Part shown: positions 34,236 to 40,535 of the stretch, one piece after another
Layout of the letters: every line of letters starts with the position of its first letter
Numbering within the stretch: the stretch's first letter is position 1
From: an uncultured Bacteroidales bacterium
GTDB lineage: Bacteria; Bacteroidota; Bacteroidia; Bacteroidales; Paludibacteraceae
Length of the DNA stretch: 40,535 nt
Assembly (NCBI GenBank): GCA_902782665.1
Contig: CACZOA010000029.1
Coordinates: forward strand, 1-40,535
Reading direction: 5' to 3'
Program-made: the position numbers and the translations under genes
Notes under the pieces: generated by a model
What the model was told of the DNA's origin: nothing
What the model saw: only the letters and a program-made list of their open reading frames with translations
Database searches by the model: none

Positions 34236-34267
34236 CAGAAAATAATTATTTAAGACTGGTAAACATT

Positions 34268-35551
34268 ATGAGCACTAAAATTGGAACTAAATGTGTCCAT
34301 GCAGGTTATTCTCCAAAGAATGGAGAGAGCCGTCAGATGCCTATAATCCAGAGTACGACTTTCAAATATGAGTCGTCGGATGCAATGGGCAAACTATTTG
34401 ATCTTGAAGCGTCAGGTTATTTCTATACTCGTTTGCAGAACCCTACAAATGACAATGTTGCAGCAAGAATCGCAGCACTTGAGGGTGGAGTTGCAGGTAT
34501 GTTGACTTCATCAGGTCAGGCAGCAAACTTTTTCGCAATCTTCAATATTTGCGAGGCTGGTGGTCACGTGATCGCATTCAACAATATCTACGGAGGTACA
34601 TTCAATTTGATTGGAACAACTCTTCCAAAAATGGGAATCGAAGTGACTTTCGTAAGCGAGGATGCAACAGACGAGGAAATCAATGCAGCATTCAAGCCAA
34701 ACACAAAGTTGGTTTTTGGTGAGACTGTATCTAACCCAGGTGTCCGCATTTTCGATATCGAGCGTTATGCAAAGATCGCTCACTCTCACGGAGTTCCGTT
34801 GATTATCGACAACACTTTCCCAACTCCAGTATTCTGCCGTCCTATCGAGTTCGGTGCTGATATCGTAACTCACTCTACTACTAAATATATGGATGGTCAG
34901 GGAGTAGGTGTAGGTGGAGCTATCATCGACAGCGGAAATTTTGACTGGGACAAGTATGCAGACAAATTCCCTGGACTTTGTGCTCCAGACCCATCTTACC
35001 ATGGTTTGACATATACAAAGGCATTCGGTAAGGGTGCCTACATCACTAAGGCTACAGCTCAGTTGATGAGAGACTTTGGTTCAATCCAGTCTCCTCAGAA
35101 TGCATTCTATCTAAATCTTGGTTTGCAGACTCTTCATGTACGTATGAGACAGCACCATGACAATGCGTTGAAGATCGCTAAATTCTTGAAGTCTAACGAT
35201 CAGGTTGCTTGGATCAACTATTCTGAACTTGAGTCTGACCCAGACCACGCATTGCAGCAGAAGTATTGTCCAAATGGAACATGTGGTGTTATGGCATTTG
35301 GATTGAAGGGTGGACGTGAGTTCTCAATCAAGTTTATGGACAATTTGAAACTTATCGGTATTGCTACACACGTTGCTGATTGTCACTCTTGTGTGCTTCA
35401 TCCAGCATCTCACACTCACCGTCAGCTTACAGACGAGCAACTAATTGAGGGAGGCATTTCTCCTGATTTGATCCGTCTTTCTGTCGGTATCGAAGACGCT
35501 GATGATCTAATCGAAGATATCAAGCAGGCTTTGGCAAAGGCTAAATGTTAA
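34268..35551 (+). CDS. metY: O-acetylhomoserine sulfhydrylase (MetY-type, PLP-dependent)
   Basis: This 427-residue Cys/Met-metabolism PLP enzyme makes homocysteine from O-acetylhomoserine and sulfide. Length and motifs fit MetY: GTKCVHAGYSP at the start, TRLQNPTNDNVAARIAALEGG, SSGQAANFFAIFNI, PLP-binding Lys206 in THSTTKYMDGQG, and the closing RLSVGIEDADDLIEDI. Methionine gamma-lyase and cystathionine gamma-synthase share the fold but are shorter, near 390-400 residues. The true start is the ATG at 34268; a longer reading from 34172 would cross the promoter. It is monocistronic and followed by a palindromic terminator. Confidence 0.92.
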   Translation: MSTKIGTKCVHAGYSPKNGESRQMPIIQSTTFKYESSDAMGKLFDLEASGYFYTRLQNPTNDNVAARIAALEGGVAGMLTSSGQAANFFAIFNICEAGGHVIAFNNIYGGTFNLIGTTLPKMGIEVTFVSEDATDEEINAAFKPNTKLVFGETVSNPGVRIFDIERYAKIAHSHGVPLIIDNTFPTPVFCRPIEFGADIVTHSTTKYMDGQGVGVGGAIIDSGNFDWDKYADKFPGLCAPDPSYHGLTYTKAFGKGAYITKATAQLMRDFGSIQSPQNAFYLNLGLQTLHVRMRQHHDNALKIAKFLKSNDQVAWINYSELESDPDHALQQKYCPNGTCGVMAFGLKGGREFSIKFMDNLKLIGIATHVADCHSCVLHPASHTHRQLTDEQLIEGGISPDLIRLSVGIEDADDLIEDIKQALAKAKC

Positions 35552-35556
35552 TGAAA

Positions 35557-35582
35557 TAGAGACGGGAATATTCCCGTCTCTA
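35557..35582. terminator. Bidirectional terminator between metY and yfiH-like gene
   Basis: A perfect 26-base palindrome (TAGAGACGGGAAT and its complement) sits six bases after the metY stop and 29 bases from the end of the convergent yfiH-like gene. Its T-rich flank is short on the plus side (ACTTATTTT). Same GAGACGGG core as at 37921. Confidence 0.8.
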
Positions 35583-35610
35583 CTTATTTTATACCATATT
35601 TATTTCCTGT

Positions 35611-36276
35611 TTAGCACAACACTATGAATGTTCCGAGTCGCTCCATGCATTTGTCGCGTCTCCATGAAGGCCATTCTGGTGATTCTGCGGTACAGATATC
35701 AGAAATGAAAATATTATTGCTGTTGACGCCAGTGGCTTCCAACTGTTCTTTGCAGGCTGAAGCAATGTCAATCAACGGCTTTTGAGATTTACTAAACCCT
35801 ACTATATATTTCTCACCGAATTCAGAGGCACATGCGGCGTCAACCTCGTAACATTTCCCGCAAATGTGAGGGCCGATGGCTGCGATGATGTCAGATGAAG
35901 AAGAACCATAATGTGATTGCATCATCTCCACTGTTTTGCGGACAATCTGTTTTTGTGTTCCCACTCTGCCGGAATGAATGTTGGCTATCACATGTCTTCG
36001 CTTATCATAAAGCACCACAGGTACACAGTCTGCGGTACGAATCAAAAGCGGAAGATTACGGATGTTTGTAATCAACGCGTCGCAATCAGGAATCTCAGTT
36101 CCTCGCGTCGACTCGTCAGCTAATTTTATGATGTCACTATGTATCTGCTTGCATGAAACAACGTCGGCAGAATTGAAAAATGATGATGAATTATCGATGT
36201 TTCGGCAGTCGACATTAGTGGAAAATGCCAACACTACATCCTTTTCTTCTATTAAATATGTTCGATTAATACCCAT
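35611..36276 (-). CDS. YfiH/LACC1-family purine nucleoside phosphorylase/polyphenol oxidase
   Basis: This 221-residue protein belongs to the Cu-oxidase_4 (YfiH/YlmD/LACC1) family, now known to act on purine nucleosides (phosphorolysis, adenosine deamination) and in E. coli on a peptidoglycan precursor. The likely metal/catalytic triad is present: His46 in KQIHSD, Cys84 in IRTADCVPVVLYD, His101 in NIHSGR, plus IGPHICGKCYEVD. The usual motif H-A-G-W-R-G reads H-S-G-R-V-G here, with both Trp and Arg replaced, so activity may be altered. It is a single gene convergent with metY. Confidence 0.88.
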   Translation of the reverse strand: MGINRTYLIEEKDVVLAFSTNVDCRNIDNSSSFFNSADVVSCKQIHSDIIKLADESTRGTEIPDCDALITNIRNLPLLIRTADCVPVVLYDKRRHVIANIHSGRVGTQKQIVRKTVEMMQSHYGSSSSDIIAAIGPHICGKCYEVDAACASEFGEKYIVGFSKSQKPLIDIASACKEQLEATGVNSNNIFISDICTAESPEWPSWRRDKCMERLGTFIVLC

Positions 36277-36354
36277 ATCAACAAAAATAACAAATTAAAA
36301 TACCTTTTATCAACAAAAAAAACAAAAAAAAGTACCAAAGCAAATAATATTTTT

Positions 36355-36362
36355 TATATTTG
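36355..36362 (+). promoter_or_regulatory. -7 box of the small lipoprotein gene
   Basis: TATATTTG matches the -7 consensus, 44 bases before the lipoprotein start. No TTTG is at the -33 position. The A-rich tract upstream (36311-36331) may act as an UP-like element. Confidence 0.5.
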
Positions 36363-36406
36363 CGACATAATTGAAAACGGAATTAATAAATTTAAAATAC
36401 AAGATA

Positions 36407-36775
36407 ATGAAGAAGATTTTGTTCGTAAGTGCAGCTGCATTGGCACTTGTACTTTCATCATGCAAGAAGGAGACTCCTGCTCAGGTTGAGGCTCCAGCAC
36501 AGGTAGAAGAGACTGTTGAGGCTGCTACAGAGGCTACAGCAGAGGCTGCTGCTACAGTTGAGAACGCAGTATTGAAAGGTCTTGAGGAGTCTTTGAACGC
36601 AATCAAGGCAGAGGCAGAGGCTGCATCTAAGGAAGATGTTGCTGGTATCGTAGCTAAGATCACAGAGCTTAAGGCTCAGTACGAGTCAGCTAAGGCTAAC
36701 TTGAACGCTGATGAGCAGGCTGGTTTCGAGGCTGCAGTTAACGCAGTAATCGAGATCCTTAAGACTAAGAACTAA
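36407..36775 (+). CDS. Small Ala/Glu-rich lipoprotein
   Basis: This 122-residue lipoprotein has a signal MKKILFVSAAALALVLSSC with lipidated Cys19, followed by KKETPAQ. The mature part is almost entirely Ala, Glu, Val and Lys and predicted helical: a Glu/Ala-rich stretch (about 27-60) then a helical bundle ending ILKTKN. No family is recognised. Strong codon bias and its own terminator suggest an abundant envelope protein, perhaps with a structural role like that of Lpp in enterobacteria; that comparison is only an analogy. An in-frame ATG at 36371 is rejected because it precedes the signal peptide with an unrelated stretch. Confidence 0.85.
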   Translation: MKKILFVSAAALALVLSSCKKETPAQVEAPAQVEETVEAATEATAEAAATVENAVLKGLEESLNAIKAEAEAASKEDVAGIVAKITELKAQYESAKANLNADEQAGFEAAVNAVIEILKTKN

Positions 36776-36796
36776 TCTTAAGCAAGGAAACAAAGG

Positions 36797-36833
36797 GACG
36801 CTATGGAAGCCTTGCTTACCGTAGCGTTCTTTT
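36797..36833 (+). terminator. Terminator of the small lipoprotein gene
   Basis: The stem ACGCTATGG (36798-36806) and CCGTAGCGT (36819-36827), with one G-U pair, has a 12-base loop and is followed by TCTTTTT. Confidence 0.75.
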
Positions 36834-36865
36834 TATTATTCACAAACATTAAATTGATTAGAAAG

Positions 36866-37096
36866 ATGGCTATTTACATTGTAAACACACAGTCTTCTAA
36901 CCTAAACGTTAGAAAAGAGCCTAACACATCTTGCGATATCATCGGCAAGTTGGCTAAAGGAACAGAGGTTGAGGTTTCAAGCATCAACAATGGTTGGGGA
37001 ACAATCAGCTTCAACGGTCAGACAGGTTATGTTTCAGCAGACTACCTAAAGTTGAAGGAAGTTTCTGATGATGCTCTTGACGCATTGAAGTTCTAA
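36866..37096 (+). CDS. Single-domain bacterial SH3 (SH3b) protein
   Basis: This 76-residue protein is one SH3b domain: YIVNTQSSNLNVRKEPN, the central IIGKLAKGTEVEV and GWGTISFNGQTGYVSADYL strands, then a short acidic/hydrophobic tail ending LDALKF. SH3b domains often bind cell wall peptides, but no signal peptide precedes this one. A longer reading from ATG 36803 would add a hydrophobic stretch, yet that ATG lies inside the terminator stem of the previous gene. The strong codon bias matches the lipoprotein upstream, so both may be abundant. Confidence 0.8.
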   Translation: MAIYIVNTQSSNLNVRKEPNTSCDIIGKLAKGTEVEVSSINNGWGTISFNGQTGYVSADYLKLKEVSDDALDALKF

Positions 37097-37122
37097 TCTG
37101 AATAAGATTATAAATAACATAT

Positions 37123-37158
37123 TCGCCGGTCACATAACAGTGACTGGCGATTTTTTTT
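37123..37158 (+). terminator. Terminator of the SH3b gene
   Basis: An 11-pair stem (37123-37133 with 37140-37150, one G-U pair, loop ATAACA) is followed by eight T. Confidence 0.93.
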
Positions 37159-37210
37159 ATCCATTTGCGATACGTACAAAGTCTTTAATGTTGAATTGAT
37201 TCCATTTAAC

Positions 37211-37242
37211 GTTGATAAAACCCCTTATTTTTCATAATTTTG
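37211..37242 (+). promoter_or_regulatory. Promoter of rpe
   Basis: GTTG (37211-37214) and TAATTTTG (37235-37242) are 20 bases apart. The -7 box ends 20 bases before the rpe start. Confidence 0.65.
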
Positions 37243-37262
37243 CACAAAAATTATAAGAATAA

Positions 37263-37913
37263 ATGAATCATTTAGTGTCGCCTTCTTTATTGTCGGCGGA
37301 TTTTTTGAACTTGAATGCTGATATCGAGATGCTAAACGAAAGCGTGGCTGACTGGTATCACCTTGATATTATGGATGGTGTGTTTGTGCCAAACATCTCT
37401 TTTGGTATGCCTGTGATTAAGGCAATCGCAAGCAAGGCAACAAAACCACTTGATGTCCATCTGATGATTGTCGATCCCGATCGTTATGTGGAGGAGTTCC
37501 ATAAACTTGGGGCAAAGGTTTTAAGCGTTCACTATGAGGCTTGCACTCATCTTCACCGTACTTTGCAGCATATCAAGTCGTTAGGTATGTTGGCTGGCGT
37601 GACTTTGAATCCTCATACACCAGTCTCTGTGCTTGAAGAGATTATCTGCGACGCGGATGTGGTTATGCTTATGAGCGTGAATCCTGGTTTCGGTGGACAG
37701 AAGTTTATTGAAAACACATTGGATAAGGTCCGTCGTTTGAAGAAGATGATCGTAGAGAAGGGGTCGAATGCTAAGATTGAAATCGACGGTGGTGTCAATT
37801 TTGAGACAGGCAAGCAACTTCTTGACGCAGGTGCTGATATCTTGGTGGCTGGATCTTTTGTGTTTGGTGCTAAAGATCAGAAAGCTACAATCGCTGGATT
37901 GAAAAATTTATAA
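37263..37913 (+). CDS. rpe: Ribulose-phosphate 3-epimerase
   Basis: This 216-residue TIM-barrel enzyme interconverts ribulose 5-phosphate and xylulose 5-phosphate in the pentose phosphate pathway. It has SPSLLSADFLNL at the N terminus, metal-site His33 and Asp35 in YHLDIMDGVFVPN, PLDVHLMIVDP, the flexible loop MSVNPGFGGQKFI, and IEIDGGVN with the second catalytic Asp. Length is typical. The stop codon forms the foot of its own terminator stem. Confidence 0.97.
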   Translation: MNHLVSPSLLSADFLNLNADIEMLNESVADWYHLDIMDGVFVPNISFGMPVIKAIASKATKPLDVHLMIVDPDRYVEEFHKLGAKVLSVHYEACTHLHRTLQHIKSLGMLAGVTLNPHTPVSVLEEIICDADVVMLMSVNPGFGGQKFIENTLDKVRRLKKMIVEKGSNAKIEIDGGVNFETGKQLLDAGADILVAGSFVFGAKDQKATIAGLKNL

Positions 37914-37952
37914 AGAAAAGGAGACGGGAATCATCCCGTCTCCTTTTCTTTA
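37911..37952 (+). terminator. rpe terminator overlapping the stop codon
   Basis: A perfect stem of about 19 pairs (37911-37929 with 37934-37952, core GGAGACGGGA, loop ATCA) begins inside the rpe TAA. The right arm supplies the T-rich tail (CCTTTTCTTT). It shares the GAGACGGG core with the metY terminator. Confidence 0.85.
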
Positions 37953-38002
37953 ATTAGATTGTATCCTGTAGGGATAATTTGGTAACGTACAAAAAAAATA
38001 AT

Positions 38003-40135
38003 ATGAATTTTATAGTTAAGTCAATTCGTAGATTTCCATATCTATTCCTGACATTTTTATTCGCTTCTGGCATTGTGCTTGAATACACATTCCAGTTAGA
38101 CTTAGCCAATCAAATTGGGTTGGGGTTGTCATTTGTTGTCGCTATTTCCACATTTTTTCTTTATGTGAAGATGCCAACATTGTCGTTGCCGTCAAAGACT
38201 TCGTTTTTGTCCATTCTTTTCATATTATTGGTTTTCTTTTTCCTTGGCGGTATCTTCGAATATGCTTGTCATCCGATTTCCTCAGATGAATTACAATCTT
38301 GTGGGGCGACGGAACTCAAGGCGAGAGTCGCACAAATCAAAAGTGTCCCGAAACAGACGAAGGGAGGAAAGATAAGTTGTGAGTCTGAGGTTTATTTGGA
38401 GACCGAAAACAGAAATGAAAATGATAACGTGTCTGTGTTTGCTCTACTTACGTTTGACACTTGCTCTGTTTCGTTCAAAAAAGGAGATATCGTCGTTATA
38501 TCGTCATCATTGAAGTCGACAGAAAGCAATGAGTCTATTGGATTCAATTATGATACTTATCTGCGTAAAAAAGGAGTTGAGGCCACTTCTTTTGTCAAGG
38601 ATTACAGAATACTAAAGACTTTGGATAATTTGTCGTTGGAGACATACGCATCCGGCCTTAATTTGTTTTTGCAGAATTCTGTAATGACAGACAATGATGT
38701 TGATGAATGTAATGCTCGAGACCTCATCGTCGCCATTACGCTAGGAGACAAGACGGATATGGACGACGGGTTGAAAGATGCTTATTCCAAGGCTGGCACA
38801 AGTCATTTGCTTGCGGTGAGTGGACTTCACGTCGGAATAATTATATTGATCGTAGAGGCTTTGGTGGGCTTTGTGATCCATCCCCAAAGAAGACGGTATG
38901 CTTTCGCGGCTGTATTGCTTGCCATAATATGGGGCTATGCTTTCTTGACAGGTTTGACGGCTTCTGTGGTGCGTACGGCTTTTATGTATACGGTTTACCG
39001 TGTGGCGATGCTTCTGTTTAGTAAACCAAATCCGATAAATGTAGTGTCGTTCACAGCATTTGTGATGCTTGTGTATAATCCATTCAATGTTTTTGATCTT
39101 GGATTCCAATTAAGTTTTTCAGCGGTATATTCGATTTTGCTTTTTGGACAACCGTTGATAAACGGGTTTGGAAAATTCTTGCCTGAAATTAAACTTAAAG
39201 GCCGGGTGGGGATGTTCCTCTCTAAACTCAGGACTTATGTGTTGGGAAGTGTCGCAATCACTCTCTCTGCCCAGATTCTTACCACTCCGATAATTCTGCT
39301 GACTTTCCATACCCTGCCGATATTGTCGATTGTCTCAAGTCTCTTTACGATCCCATTGGTGACGTTGCTGATTCCATTGTCATTCATATATTATGGATTT
39401 TTTGTGTTGTCGACGTTGCTTCCTGTTTTGACTTCCGTAGCCAGCGGAGTTTTATATCTCACGTTAAGTGTGGCAAAGTCGGTCAATGCGATTGTTCGGT
39501 ATACTGCAGACGTTTCATTCTGTACCGTTGACAGATTGCCATTTTATTGTTATGATGTTGCGGTCTATGTTGCTGTGTTCCTGTTGGTTGCCGCATATCA
39601 TAATTATCGCAGACTTCCATTATTATGGATTTCTGCCTCCGTTTCGATTGCTTATTTTATTGTTGCTACAGTTGATGGAATGAGTCAAAAAAACAGCAGG
39701 ATGTTGGCAGTGTATAACGTGAATGGCACGACAGCGGTGAATAGAATGACGAATACAAACACTCTGTTTGGGTGCAACGACACTCTTAAGGTGTCTAAAA
39801 AGGCAGGTGAATTCTGGACAAACGGATTGATGCCATCACCGTCGTCTACAGAAGAAAATTTTTTTGATTTTGAAAAGCAACGTGTCTATGTGCTTTCAGA
39901 TCGGGAAGAAATGAAAAGAGATGTGATGACGCCATTGGACGTAGATGTACTGATCTTGACGGATAATGTGGCGGCGAAATTGTGTGATTTGAAGAATTTC
40001 AGATTCAGGAAACTTATTGTAGACGGCAGTAACAAGTATTACGTGGCAAAAAAATGGAGAGAGGAAAGAGAGAAGGGCAAGGTGGATTGCCATATCGTTA
40101 GGTTTGATGGAAGCTGGATCGAATATTCTCATTGA
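38003..40135 (+). CDS. comEC: ComEC/Rec2-type DNA uptake channel
   Basis: This 710-residue membrane protein is related to ComEC, which passes single-stranded DNA across the inner membrane in natural transformation. It has two N-terminal membrane helices, a DUF4131-like soluble domain (about 85-220), then the competence domain with many helices and the signature AGTSHLLAVSGLHVG (about 264-278). The C-terminal part (about 580-710) is short and lacks the HxHxDH metal-binding motif of the beta-lactamase-like domain found in many ComEC proteins. Start chosen: ATG at 38003; an in-frame TTG at 37979 is possible but would add a Lys/Asn-rich leader. No other competence genes are near. Confidence 0.9.
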   Translation: MNFIVKSIRRFPYLFLTFLFASGIVLEYTFQLDLANQIGLGLSFVVAISTFFLYVKMPTLSLPSKTSFLSILFILLVFFFLGGIFEYACHPISSDELQSCGATELKARVAQIKSVPKQTKGGKISCESEVYLETENRNENDNVSVFALLTFDTCSVSFKKGDIVVISSSLKSTESNESIGFNYDTYLRKKGVEATSFVKDYRILKTLDNLSLETYASGLNLFLQNSVMTDNDVDECNARDLIVAITLGDKTDMDDGLKDAYSKAGTSHLLAVSGLHVGIIILIVEALVGFVIHPQRRRYAFAAVLLAIIWGYAFLTGLTASVVRTAFMYTVYRVAMLLFSKPNPINVVSFTAFVMLVYNPFNVFDLGFQLSFSAVYSILLFGQPLINGFGKFLPEIKLKGRVGMFLSKLRTYVLGSVAITLSAQILTTPIILLTFHTLPILSIVSSLFTIPLVTLLIPLSFIYYGFFVLSTLLPVLTSVASGVLYLTLSVAKSVNAIVRYTADVSFCTVDRLPFYCYDVAVYVAVFLLVAAYHNYRRLPLLWISASVSIAYFIVATVDGMSQKNSRMLAVYNVNGTTAVNRMTNTNTLFGCNDTLKVSKKAGEFWTNGLMPSPSSTEENFFDFEKQRVYVLSDREEMKRDVMTPLDVDVLILTDNVAAKLCDLKNFRFRKLIVDGSNKYYVAKKWREEREKGKVDCHIVRFDGSWIEYSH

Positions 40136-40185
40136 TTTAATTATACTTTTGCTGAGGCAAAATGATAGGAGAAAAGTCAAAATTA

Positions 40186-40208
40186 AGTGTTCCAAAGAAC
40201 GGAACACT
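40186..40208. repeat. Perfect inverted repeat after comEC
   Basis: AGTGTTCC (40186-40193) and GGAACACT (40201-40208) enclose seven bases. There is no T run on the plus strand, so it is a weak candidate for the comEC terminator. Confidence 0.45.
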
Positions 40209-40316
40209 CTAATTCCTTAAGCCATTTCTTAGATTTTACGACTATAAATGTGGATTTCTTTATGTATTGATTATTAGACATTTGTTAAATTTATTGTAAA
40301 ATATATGCTGGATAAA

Positions 40317-40347
40317 TTTGGATGTAATGAAAAAAGTGCTACCTTTG
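40317..40347 (+). promoter_or_regulatory. Promoter of the tRNA-Met/tRNA-Glu pair
   Basis: TTTG (40317-40320) and TACCTTTG (40340-40347) are 19 bases apart, 20 bases before tRNA-Met. Confidence 0.82.
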
Positions 40348-40366
40348 CACTCGCAAACGGAAAGAT

Positions 40367-40440
40367 GGCGGGATAGCTCAGTTGGTTAGAGCGTCGGATT
40401 CATAACCCGGAGGTCACGAGTTCAATTCTCGTTCCCGCTA
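40367..40440 (+). tRNA. tRNA with CAT anticodon (elongator Met, or Ile2)
   Basis: This 74-base cloverleaf has acceptor GGCGGGA/TCCCGCT (G1-U72), D stem GCTC/GAGC, and anticodon loop TTCATAA. It lacks the C1-A72 mismatch of the initiator, so it is elongator tRNA-Met or a lysidine-modified tRNA-Ile; Met is more likely. The anticodon stem TCGGA/CCCGG has an A-C mismatch at the pair closing the loop. Confidence 0.88.
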
Positions 40441-40458
40441 CTAAATACTTTTGCATAT

Positions 40459-40531
40459 GGCGGATTAATGTAGTGGCCTAGCATGCATGCCTCTCACGCA
40501 TGAAACTCGGGTTCAAATCCCGGATCCGCTA
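40459..40531 (+). tRNA. tRNA-Glu (anticodon CTC)
   Basis: This 73-base cloverleaf has acceptor GGCGGAT/ATCCGCT (G1-U72), D stem ATGT/GCAT, anticodon stem CATGC/GCATG with loop CTCTCAC, T arm TCGGG-TTCAAAT-CCCGG and discriminator A. It follows the CAT tRNA by 18 bases and is probably co-transcribed. Confidence 0.92.
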
Positions 40532-40535
40532 CTAA

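Noticed and set aside
34172-34267. Upstream extension of metY (starting MFCFLLLKL)
   Set aside because: It runs across the TAATTTTG promoter box and an AT-rich leader; the MetY family begins at the MSTKIGTKCVHAGY start.
34020-34267. SAM riboswitch in the metY leader
   Set aside because: No conserved SAM-I or SAM-II core could be seen; only a short AT-rich inverted repeat is present.
36803-36865. Longer SH3b reading with an N-terminal hydrophobic segment
   Set aside because: The ATG lies within the terminator stem of the lipoprotein gene and the hydrophobic residues come from its T-rich tail.
40446-40453. TACTTTTG between tRNA-Met and tRNA-Glu
   Set aside because: It matches the -7 box, but no TTTG lies 19-20 bases upstream and it is only six bases from tRNA-Glu; more likely chance in an 18-base spacer.
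1-40535. CRISPR arrays, insertion sequences, phage or conjugative modules
   Set aside because: No direct repeat arrays, transposase, integrase or relaxase genes were seen; tRNA sites are not followed by attachment-site duplications.

Overview
The window is a stretch of core and semi-core chromosome from a member of the Bacteroidota, most likely order Bacteroidales. Three things point there. A porP/gldK/gldL/gldM/gldN type IX secretion (T9SS) cluster is present. The sdhC/A/B genes are of the Bacteroidota fumarate reductase/succinate dehydrogenase type. Many genes are preceded by the Bacteroidota promoter pair TTTG (-33) and TAnnTTTG (-7) with a 19-20 base spacer. The species cannot be named from the sequence alone. 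There are no phage genes, insertion sequences, CRISPR arrays or integrases.

Layout: (1) 1-162, two minus-strand tRNAs (Ser truncated by the window edge, Lys). (2) 460-7962, clpB, a YitT-type membrane protein, a two-CBM20 4-alpha-glucanotransferase, and a convergent DUF445 membrane protein. (3) 8179-11801, an isolated polysaccharide export pair (six-SLBB outer-membrane exporter plus Wzz-like protein) without glycosyltransferases. (4) 11880-13093, two small minus-strand secreted proteins, one with a T9SS-like C-terminal tail and one broken by a -1 frameshift at an A7 run. (5) 13589-15494, tRNA-Asp, tRNA-Thr and a ketosynthase fused to a second, truncated ketosynthase-like domain. (6) 15628-19082 (minus), rpsO, an outer-membrane porin and a dicarboxylate transporter. 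(7) 19613-23050, the sdhC-sdhA-sdhB operon. (8) 23251-30407, prmA, a small DUF2795 protein and the T9SS core porP-gldK-gldL-gldM-gldN. (9) 30580-40135, leuS, an unknown secreted protein, a MetY-type sulfhydrylase, a YfiH-family enzyme (minus), a small Ala/Glu-rich lipoprotein, a one-domain SH3b protein, rpe and comEC. (10) 40367-40531, tRNA-Met(CAT) and tRNA-Glu.

How parts work together: the dicarboxylate transporter and porin next to the Sdh/Frd operon suggest C4-dicarboxylate traffic linked to fumarate/succinate respiration. The T9SS core would export cargo carrying C-terminal tails such as the one on the 11880-12347 protein. sdhCAB, gldKLMN, the small lipoprotein and the SH3b gene use a strongly restricted codon set, suggesting high expression.

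Most notable: several intrinsic terminators are built on a shared GAGACG...CGTCTC palindrome, and in three places the terminator's U-tract runs almost directly into the next start codon (porin, ketosynthase, 208-residue secreted protein). Other points are the A_AAA_AAC frameshift site, the ketosynthase fusion, a sigma-54-like -24/-12 element before clpB, and a possible 31-residue small gene at 34006-34101. I did not find a clear new multi-gene system; most genes belong to known families.
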